DNA from: Gordonia sp. OPL2 | GTDB taxonomy: Bacteria; Actinomycetota; Actinomycetes; Mycobacteriales; Mycobacteriaceae | NCBI RefSeq assembly: GCF_003797825.1 | Contig: NZ_RKME01000029.1 | Span: 1-61,052, forward strand | Reading direction: 5' to 3' | DNA: 61,052 bases | Shown: positions 50,956 through 61,052 of the stretch, one piece after another | Numbering within the stretch: the first letter of the stretch is position 1 | How the letters are laid out: every line of letters starts with the position of its first letter | Translations under genes and position numbers: made by a program | Notes under the pieces: generated by a model | The model's database searches: none | What the model saw: only the letters and a program-made list of their open reading frames with translations | What the model was told of the DNA's origin: nothing

Positions 50956-51004
50956 GCAACACAACGGCCCCCGCACTCTGAGAGTGCGGGGGCCGTTGTG
51001 TTGC
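50956..51004. terminator. Strong bidirectional terminator before rpoC
   Basis: Perfect 24-bp arms (50956-50979 and 50981-51004) with a one-base centre, beginning GCAACACAACGG. It separates the acyl-CoA synthetase stop from the rpoC stop. Confidence 0.85.
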
Positions 51005-51010
51005 TGTCGA

Positions 51011-51060
51011 TTTCGTAGTAGATACCCGCGCTGCACGCGTGTTCGTACTACGGAATCGGG
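51011..51060. repeat. Intergenic palindrome family B, copy 2
   Basis: An imperfect inverted repeat with TTCGTAGTA on the left and GTTCGTACTACGGAATCGGG on the right. The right arm equals the one at 39218-39237 except at one base. Confidence 0.7.
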
Positions 51061-55017
<3,957 letters not shown>

Positions 55018-55062
55018 TATTTACCTTTCGTGGCTCTGTCAGATGTTGCTGGTCGGTGATGG

Positions 55063-58000
55063 TCAGTTCGCCAGGTCGTCGACCGTCGCGGACTCGTTGC
55101 GCGACAGGTTGATTCCCAGGTTCGCCGCAGCGCGCTCGAGATCCTCGTCGTCGGTGTCGCGCATCTCGATGGCCGCACCGTCGCTGCTGAGCACCTCGAC
55201 GTTGAGGCACAGCGACTGGAGCTCCTTGAGGAGCACCTTGAACGACTCGGGGATGCCCGGCTCAGGGATGTTCTCGCCCTTGACGATCGCCTCGTACACC
55301 TTCACGCGGCCGACGACGTCGTCCGACTTGATGGTGAGCAGCTCCTGCAGGGTGTAGGCGGCGCCGTAGGCCTGCATGGCCCAGCACTCCATCTCACCGA
55401 AGCGCTGACCACCGAACTGCGCCTTACCACCGAGCGGCTGCTGCGTGATCATCGAGTACGGACCGGTCGAACGCGCGTGGATCTTGTCGTCGACCAGGTG
55501 GTGCAGCTTGATGATGTACATGTAGCCGACCGACACCGGGTACGGGAACGGCTCGCCGGAGCGACCGTCGAACAGCGTCGCCTTGCCGTCGCCGTTGACC
55601 ATGACCTCGCCGTCGCGGTTCGGCAGCGTCGAGGACAGCAGTCCGGTCAGCTCCTCCTCGCGAGCACCGTCGAACACTGGGGTGGCAGTGTTGGTGTCGG
55701 GCTCCGCCGAGTACATCTCCTCGGGCAGCTTCGATGCCCAGTCGGGCACGCCGCTCGCCACGTCGATGTTCCAGCCGGCCTTGGCGACCCATCCGAGGTG
55801 GGTCTCCAGGATCTGGCCGATGTTCATACGACGGGGCACACCGTGGGTGTTCAGGATGATGTCGACTGGGGTGCCGTCGGGCAGGAACGGCATGTCCTCC
55901 TGCGGGAGGATCTTGCCGATGACGCCCTTGTTGCCGTGGCGGCCGGCCAGCTTGTCGCCGTCCTGGATCTTGCGCTTCTGAGCGACGTACACACGCACGA
56001 GCTCGTTCACGCCGGGGGCCAGATCGTCGTCGTCGTCGCGGCTGAAGACGCGGACGCCGATGACCTTGCCGGTCTCGCCGTGAGGCACCTTGAGCGACGT
56101 GTCGCGGACCTCGCGCGCCTTCTCACCGAAGATCGCGCGGAGCAGACGCTCCTCCGGGGTCAGCTCGGTCTCACCCTTCGGGGTGACCTTGCCGACCAGG
56201 ATGTCGCCGTCGCGGACCTCCGCACCGATGCGCACGATGCCGCGCTCGTCGAGATCCGCGAGGACCTCGTCGGAGACGTTCGGGATGTCCCGGGTGATCT
56301 CCTCGGCACCGAGCTTGGTGTCGCGGGCGTCGATCTCGTGCTCCTCGATGTGGATCGAGGTGAGCACGTCCTCCTCCACGAGCCGCTGGCTCAGGATGAT
56401 GGCGTCCTCGTAGTTGTGGCCCTCCCACGGCATGATCGCGACGAGCAGGTTCTTGCCCAGCGCCATCTCACCGTTCTCGGTGCACGGACCGTCGGCGAGG
56501 ACCTGACCGGTCTCGACGCGCTGACCCTCGTCCACGATCGGACGCTGGTTGGCGCAGGTGCCGTGGTTCGAGCGTGCGAACTTGCGCATCCGGTAGGTGT
56601 CGCGGCTGCCGTCGTCGGCCATGACGGTGATGTAGTCGGCGGAGACCTCCTCGACCACACCGGTCTTGGTGGAGACGACCACGTCGCCCGCGTCGACCGC
56701 GGCACGCAGCTCCATGCCGGTACCGACCAGCGGCGACTCGTTGCGGACCAGCGGCACGGCCTGACGCTGCATGTTCGCACCCATCAGGGCGCGGTTCGCG
56801 TCGTCGTGCTCGAGGAACGGGATCATCGCGGTCGCGACCGACACCATCTGTCGCGGCGAGACGTCGAGGTAGTCGACCTCGTTCGCGCCGACGAACTCGA
56901 CCTCCGAGCCCTTCTTGCGGACCAGGACGCGCTCATCGGTGATGCGGCCGTCGAGGGCGTAGTTCGTGTTGGCCTGGCCGACGAGGTAGCGGTCCTCCTC
57001 GTCTGCGGTCAGGTACTTGACGTCGTCGGTGACGACACCGTTCTCGACCTTGCGGTACGGGGTCTCGATGAAGCCGAACGGGTTGACCCGCGCGTACACC
57101 GAGAGTGAACCGATCAGACCGATGTTCGGACCCTCGGGGGTCTCGATCGGGCACATGCGGCCGTAGTGCGACGGGTGGACGTCGCGGACCTCGAGGCCGG
57201 CGCGCTCACGCGACAGACCACCGGGGCCCAGCGCCGACAGACGACGCTTGTGGGTCAGACCCGACAGCGGGTTGTTCTGATCCATGAACTGCGACAGCTG
57301 GCTGGTGCCGAAGAACTCCTTGATCGCCGCCACGACGGGACGGATGTTGATCAGGGTCTGCGGGGTGATCGCCTCGACGTCCTGGGTGGTCATGCGCTCA
57401 CGCACGACACGCTCCATGCGCGAGAGGCCCACGCGGATCTGGTTCTGGATCAGCTCGCCGACGGTACGCAGGCGACGGTTGCCGAAGTGGTCGATGTCGT
57501 CGACCTCGACCGGGACCTCCACGCCGCCGGGGACGGTCATGTAGGTGGTGGTGTGCGGATCGGCCTCGTGCAGGCGGACCAGGTACTCGACGGTCGCGAC
57601 GATGTCCTCACGCGTGAGGACGCCCTCGCCGACCATCGGGTTGTCGGTCAGGCCGAGCTTCTTGTTGACCTTGTAGCGGCCGACGCGGGCCAGGTCGTAG
57701 CGCTTCTCCTTGAAGAAGAGGTTCTCGAGCAGGTTCTCCGCGGACTCCTTGGTCGGCGGCTCGCCCGGGCGCAGCTTGCGATAGACCTCGAGCAGTGCCT
57801 CGTCCTGGTTGGCGGTGTTGTCCTTCTCCAGGGTGGACATCATGATCTCGGAGAACCCGAAACGCTCGGTGATCTCCTCGTTCGTCCAGCCCAGGGCCTT
57901 CAGGAGGACGGTGACCGGCTGACGGCGCTTGCGGTCGATGCGGACACCGACGGTGTCGCGCTTGTCGACGTCGAACTCCAGCCAAGCACCACGGCCGGGG

Positions 58001-58569
58001 ATCACCTTGACGGTGTGCAGCGTCTTCTCGGTGGTCTTGTCGATCGCCGCGTCGAAGTAGACACCGGGGCTGCGGACGAGCTGGCTGACGACGACACGCT
58101 CGGTGCCGTTGATGATGAAGCTGCCCTTGTCGGTCATGATCGGGAAGTCGCCCATGAAGACGGTCTGCGACTTGATCTCACCGGTGTTGTTGTTGATGAA
58201 CTCCGCGGTGACGAACAGCGGCGCCGCGTAGGTCATGTCCTTGTCCTTGCACTCCTCGACGGAGGCCTTGACCTCGTCGAAGTGCGGATCGGAGAAGGAC
58301 AGCGACATCGACCCGGAGAAGTCCTCGATCGGGGACAGCTCGTGCAGGATGTCCTCGAGTCCGCCGGTCGGGTTGTCATCACCGCGGGCGATCGCCTTGG
58401 CGCGCCACTCGGGAGAGCCGACGAGCCACTCGAACGAGTCGAGCTGCAGGTCGAGGAGGCCGGGGACCTCCAGTGGCTCACTGATCTTTGCGAAAGATGC
58501 GCGCGCAGGCGCGCCGGGGATGGTTGAGGTGGACTGGCGGTCGAGTGCCAAGATGCGTCCTTCCAACAC
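55063..58569 (-). CDS. rpoB: DNA-directed RNA polymerase subunit beta
   Basis: A 1168-residue beta subunit, apparently close to the mycobacterial protein. The rifampicin region (about 420-446: GTSQLSQFMDQNN, LTHKRRLSALG) is wild type at the main resistance positions, so rifampicin susceptibility at this target is predicted. The GTG at 58569 (LEGRILAL) follows the usual annotation; a TTG six codons later has GGAAGGA upstream and may be the real start. A promoter lies at 58715-58745. Confidence 0.97.
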   Translation of the reverse strand: MLEGRILALDRQSTSTIPGAPARASFAKISEPLEVPGLLDLQLDSFEWLVGSPEWRAKAIARGDDNPTGGLEDILHELSPIEDFSGSMSLSFSDPHFDEVKASVEECKDKDMTYAAPLFVTAEFINNNTGEIKSQTVFMGDFPIMTDKGSFIINGTERVVVSQLVRSPGVYFDAAIDKTTEKTLHTVKVIPGRGAWLEFDVDKRDTVGVRIDRKRRQPVTVLLKALGWTNEEITERFGFSEIMMSTLEKDNTANQDEALLEVYRKLRPGEPPTKESAENLLENLFFKEKRYDLARVGRYKVNKKLGLTDNPMVGEGVLTREDIVATVEYLVRLHEADPHTTTYMTVPGGVEVPVEVDDIDHFGNRRLRTVGELIQNQIRVGLSRMERVVRERMTTQDVEAITPQTLINIRPVVAAIKEFFGTSQLSQFMDQNNPLSGLTHKRRLSALGPGGLSRERAGLEVRDVHPSHYGRMCPIETPEGPNIGLIGSLSVYARVNPFGFIETPYRKVENGVVTDDVKYLTADEEDRYLVGQANTNYALDGRITDERVLVRKKGSEVEFVGANEVDYLDVSPRQMVSVATAMIPFLEHDDANRALMGANMQRQAVPLVRNESPLVGTGMELRAAVDAGDVVVSTKTGVVEEVSADYITVMADDGSRDTYRMRKFARSNHGTCANQRPIVDEGQRVETGQVLADGPCTENGEMALGKNLLVAIMPWEGHNYEDAIILSQRLVEEDVLTSIHIEEHEIDARDTKLGAEEITRDIPNVSDEVLADLDERGIVRIGAEVRDGDILVGKVTPKGETELTPEERLLRAIFGEKAREVRDTSLKVPHGETGKVIGVRVFSRDDDDDLAPGVNELVRVYVAQKRKIQDGDKLAGRHGNKGVIGKILPQEDMPFLPDGTPVDIILNTHGVPRRMNIGQILETHLGWVAKAGWNIDVASGVPDWASKLPEEMYSAEPDTNTATPVFDGAREEELTGLLSSTLPNRDGEVMVNGDGKATLFDGRSGEPFPYPVSVGYMYIIKLHHLVDDKIHARSTGPYSMITQQPLGGKAQFGGQRFGEMECWAMQAYGAAYTLQELLTIKSDDVVGRVKVYEAIVKGENIPEPGIPESFKVLLKELQSLCLNVEVLSSDGAAIEMRDTDDEDLERAAANLGINLSRNESATVDDLAN

Positions 58570-58714
58570 GAAGTGTTCTACCTAGCTCGGTGCTTGGCTT
58601 GATGGGCCGTTCGCCGGTGACACCTGAGATTCGGCGATCACCACGAGCACACACAGCAAAGGTGGCCAGAGGAAGGATCGTGAAGTGGACAGGAGGCAGC
58701 CAGCGCAACGTCCA

Positions 58715-58745
58715 ACTGTAGCAGAAAATAGACCCACTTTGTCAA
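58715..58745 (-). promoter_or_regulatory. rpoB promoter
   Basis: On the reverse strand, TTGACA (58745-58740), 19-bp spacer, TACAGT (58720-58715). It would give a leader of about 140 nt before rpoB. The rest of the 297-bp gap holds no gene; the spacer is slightly long. Confidence 0.65.
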
Positions 58746-58866
58746 GCGGCGTCTGAAACGAATTGCGCGCCGATGGCTGCCTGCACGTGATTCGCTGGTG
58801 ACAGCGTGGCCCGACAACGGCCGTTCGTCAAGCGCTACGCGCGAAATTTCTGCAAGTCATGCCAGA

Positions 58867-60015
58867 TCAGAACGCCTCGACCTCATTGATCAGCCAGTCG
58901 TCGCCGTGCCGGACCATCCCGAACTGGTAGCGCGGGGCCGCACTCTGCCCGGCGACACCGGCCTGCTGCTGGCTGACGATCATGTTGACCACGACACGCG
59001 CGGTGGCGCCGTCGTCGGCGCCGGACAGGTCGGCGACGCCCACGGATTCGACGCGGCAGTCGGCGACCTGCTTGGTCTGGTTGAGGATCTCGCGCTGCTG
59101 CGGCAGGTACTTGTCGAAGTCGCTGAGCGCCGTGCCGGTGAGGACCGAGCGCGCCTTGTCCGCCCATTTGTTCACGTCGACGGTGTCGACGGTCAGGTTG
59201 CACGCCTTGCTCTGCACCTGGGACGTGAGCTCGGTCGTGGCCGCCTGCTCGACGAAGGCCTTGTTGGAACCGATCGAGGCGCCGGGATGGAGGCCGGCGA
59301 TCACGGCGAAGACCGCGAGCACGGCTGCCACCGCGGCGAGGATGCCGATGGTGCGTCGTCGGCCGGAACCCGACGTCGACGAGGCCGCCGTGCGCTTCTG
59401 CGCCGGGCCGGACCCGGCGCGTGTGCCCGCAGTCGCCGAGTCGCTGGGCCGGAGGGTGGACACCCGGGACACCGGGCGGGTCTTGCCGGTGGGCGCGGGT
59501 TTGTCGGGGGTGGTGTCGGCGGTGTGGTCTCGATACGCGTCGGGCTCGCTGCGCTCGCTCGCCGCTACTCGACCAGCGGATGTGGCGTCGGTGACCGCGT
59601 CATCGGAAGCCGACGCGTCGTCGGCAGATGGGGCGTCGGTGTCGGCGTCGTCGGAAGCCGGAGCGTCGGAGTCGGCCGGGGCGTCGGAGTTCTTGGCGTC
59701 ATCGGAAGCCGAGGTGGCGTCATCGGCAGCCGGGGCGCCGTCGGCGACCGGAGCGTCGGCGTCGGTGGCGTCATCGGCAGCCGCGGCGCCGTCGGCGACC
59801 GGAGCGTCGGCGTCGGTGGCGTCATCGGCAGCCGGGGCGCCGGCGTCGCCGGCGTCGGCAGGAGGGGCGTCGTTGCCGGCGGGGGTCGAGGTGTCCTCGA
59901 CCGACTCGGTGCCGGGGTCGACCGGATCCGATCCGGCCGGACGGGGACGGCCCGCGATGCGGGGTGTGAAGGTCCGGTTCGGCTTCTTGCGCGGTGGGCG
60001 TGGATTCGTGGGCAT
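58867..60015 (-). CDS. Mce-associated membrane protein with Ala/Asp-rich N-terminus
   Basis: A 382-residue protein. Residues 1-225 are a cytoplasmic, disordered Ala/Asp/Ser-rich tail (units like DATDADAPVADGA). One helix at about 228-248 (TIGILAAVAAVLAVFAVIAGL) crosses the membrane. The periplasmic part carries the Mce-associated pattern (DTVDVNKWADKARSVLTGTALSDFDKYLPQ, RYQFGMVRHGDDWLINEV). The ATG at 60015 overlaps the previous stop by one base. The tail contains 51-bp repeats and a repeat-derived segment at 59526-59579. Confidence 0.85.
   Translation of the reverse strand: MPTNPRPPRKKPNRTFTPRIAGRPRPAGSDPVDPGTESVEDTSTPAGNDAPPADAGDAGAPAADDATDADAPVADGAAAADDATDADAPVADGAPAADDATSASDDAKNSDAPADSDAPASDDADTDAPSADDASASDDAVTDATSAGRVAASERSEPDAYRDHTADTTPDKPAPTGKTRPVSRVSTLRPSDSATAGTRAGSGPAQKRTAASSTSGSGRRRTIGILAAVAAVLAVFAVIAGLHPGASIGSNKAFVEQAATTELTSQVQSKACNLTVDTVDVNKWADKARSVLTGTALSDFDKYLPQQREILNQTKQVADCRVESVGVADLSGADDGATARVVVNMIVSQQQAGVAGQSAAPRYQFGMVRHGDDWLINEVEAF
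59526..59579. repeat. Repeat-like insert within the Mce-associated gene
   Basis: GGTCTCGATACG...CGCTGCGCTCGC...CTACTCGACCAGCGG reads like an intergenic repeat and shares CTCGCTGCGCTCGCT with family A. It encodes GRVAASERSEPDAYRDH in the disordered tail. Confidence 0.55.
59714..59835. repeat. 51-bp tandem repeat in the Mce-associated gene
   Basis: The unit starting GTGGCGTCATCGGCAGCC recurs at 59714, 59765 and 59816, exactly 51 bp apart, coding for 17-residue repeats around DATDADAPVADGA. Confidence 0.85.
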
Positions 60016-60680
60016 CAGTTACCTCCCCCGGGTGTCGCCGACGGGGCGGCTCCCCCGCCGCCGGGTACGCCGGCAGCCGTACCCGGATCCTGGTAGGCCA
60101 TCGACTCGAGCGGGGTGATGTCGCTGGCCTTCCAGTCGTCGCCCTCCTTGGTCATCGAGACGGAGAAGCCCATGGTCTGTGTGACACCGGCCTCGTTCTC
60201 CCGCTTGGAGGTCGCCGCCACGTAGACGAGGACCTTCGCGGTGCCGTCGTCGGCGTCGACCTCGGTCGGGGCGCTACGGATCAGTCGGGACGACAGCGCG
60301 GCGGCCTGCGGGCCGGCCTGCGTGATCATCGAGTTGAGATTGCTGACGTCCTGGGTGGTGATCTGTTCACGGGCCTTGCCCGTGAGAGAGCCGTCCACGC
60401 GCTTCTTCCAGCCGGCGGTGTCCTTGGGGTCCACCGTCGTCACGTTGATGATGGCCTGCTCGGCGCCGTCGACGGCACCGTCTCGGGCAGTCTGGATCGG
60501 CTTCTGGACGAAGTAGGCCTGATAGCCCTGATAGCCGAACCAGATGGCGCACACGGCGGCGACGATCACGGCGAGCACCGCCAGCGCGAGGGCCAGTACC
60601 GGTCCCCTACCGGCCGGGCGTGTGCCGTCCGGTCCGTTGTGGTCTCCTCGCGTCGAGGCTGTCGGTGTGTTGCTAGTCAT
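60015..60680 (-). CDS. Mce-associated membrane protein
   Basis: A 221-residue protein with a cytoplasmic Pro/Gly-rich N-terminus (1-26), one transmembrane helix at about 27-48 (PVLALALAVLAVIVAAVCAIWFG), and a periplasmic part typical of Mce-associated proteins (GWKKRVDGSLTGKAREQI, GDDWKASDITPL). The tail is Gly/Pro-rich. The ATG at 60680 is 76 bp after the mce gene end. Such proteins stabilise Mce lipid-import complexes in the envelope. Confidence 0.87.
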   Translation of the reverse strand: MTSNTPTASTRGDHNGPDGTRPAGRGPVLALALAVLAVIVAAVCAIWFGYQGYQAYFVQKPIQTARDGAVDGAEQAIINVTTVDPKDTAGWKKRVDGSLTGKAREQITTQDVSNLNSMITQAGPQAAALSSRLIRSAPTEVDADDGTAKVLVYVAATSKRENEAGVTQTMGFSVSMTKEGDDWKASDITPLESMAYQDPGTAAGVPGGGGAAPSATPGGGN

Positions 60681-60756
60681 CGGCCGTCACTGTAGTCAGG
60701 GGCACCTGAGAGCAGGCCAAGCGACGGATGTCGCCGGCCTGCACAGGGCCTTGCGG

Positions 60757-61052
60757 TCACTTCTCGTGCACACCCATCAAAGCCGCGAGCTGCTGGGCCA
60801 GCGGGTTGAGGTTGAGCTTGTCCGGGTCCTTCTTCGGGATGGAATCCCACGGCTGCTTGAACTGGGGGTTCGCGTAGGTCGCGCGGGCGGCACTGCGGAC
60901 GCCGGTCGGGTTGCCCACCGGCACGGTGCATTTCGCGTTCGTGTTGAACGGGAAGTCGTCGTAACGGATGTCGAACGACGGATCCTCACGCTTCATCTTC
61001 TGCACCATCGCATTGGTGCTCTCATAACCACGCGTACACGCCGCCGGATTGT
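60757..61052 (-). CDS. MCE-family protein, C-terminal fragment (cut by window edge)
   Basis: The last 97 or so residues of an Mce protein. It reads NPAACTRGYESTNAMVQKMKRED, then CTVPVGNPTGVRSAARATYANPQFKQPW, typical of the Mce C-terminus near the operon end (MceF-like position, since the Mce-associated genes follow). The start lies beyond 61052. These proteins form the lipid-import tube across the envelope. Confidence 0.8.
   Translation of the reverse strand, partial: NPAACTRGYESTNAMVQKMKREDPSFDIRYDDFPFNTNAKCTVPVGNPTGVRSAARATYANPQFKQPWDSIPKKDPDKLNLNPLAQQLAALMGVHEK

Noticed and set aside
55477..58527. Long plus-strand frames opposite rpoB
   Set aside because: Same reason: antisense shadows of a conserved gene, with no ribosome sites or family motifs.

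Overview
This 61 kb window is high-GC DNA from a mycolic-acid actinobacterium (Mycobacteriales), and Gordonia is the best guess. The evidence is an FprB-type ferredoxin/NADP reductase, DUF3558 lipoproteins, RpoB and RpoC that look close to my recollection of the mycobacterial proteins, Mce and Mce-associated genes directly upstream of rpoB, an F420-type luciferase-like oxidoreductase, and many GTG starts with 4-bp ATGA/GTGA overlaps. I see no rRNA, tRNA, CRISPR array, phage or transposase gene.

Layout. (1) 1-3.8 kb: a coupled operon of flavin monooxygenase, alpha/beta hydrolase and SDR, read left and divergent from a TetR gene, with two matching operators between them. (2) 4.1-9.8 kb: FprB, a GT4 glycosyltransferase, a methyltransferase, an (alpha/alpha)6-barrel protein and an F420-type oxidoreductase. 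A KstR-like box lies between FprB and a divergent acyl-ACP thioesterase. (3) 10.8-14.5 kb: two DUF3558 lipoproteins, one of them in frame with an S4 RNA-binding protein without a stop codon, a tiny membrane protein, and an exported protein with a Ser/Asp-rich tail. (4) 14.6-22.7 kb: a guanidine/urea nitrogen operon (APC permease, two DUF1989 proteins, a carboxylase reduced to its carboxyltransferase part, allophanate hydrolase) with a divergent TetR. (5) 22.7-29.1 kb: an exported protein, a DUF4188 gene with its TetR, a MarR gene, and the valine operon mmsA-acyl-CoA dehydrogenase-mmsB. (6) 29.2-38.1 kb: flavodoxin, a DMT-family membrane protein, a SixA-like phosphatase, a lipase, a Y-family polymerase with an altered steric gate, an unknown gene flanked by a new bipartite motif, and an amine oxidase plus C-N hydrolase pair. 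(7) 38.2-45 kb: a membrane AlbA_2 protein, an MFS exporter with TetR and three operators, then a LysR-MesX-MesD methionine-synthase module closed by a duplicated TetR 3' end. (8) 45-50.9 kb: an AraC regulator divergent from aldehyde dehydrogenase, an MDMPI-family protein, SDR and acyl-CoA synthetase. (9) 51-61 kb: rpoC and rpoB, then two Mce-associated proteins and the end of an mce gene.

How the genes work together. Most of the window is accessory metabolism in small operons, usually with a divergent or adjacent TetR/MarR/AraC/LysR gene and visible palindromic or direct-repeat operators. The essential rpoBC locus is insulated by a 24-bp-arm terminator. Intergenic palindromes recur: one family at 39.2 and 51.0 kb, another at 4.0, 20.0 and 20.1 kb. 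The points most worth following are the guanidine carboxylase without biotin carboxylase or biotin carrier, the MesXD island with its TetR footprint, the bipartite promoter-like motif around 34-35 kb, and the S4-lipoprotein readthrough.
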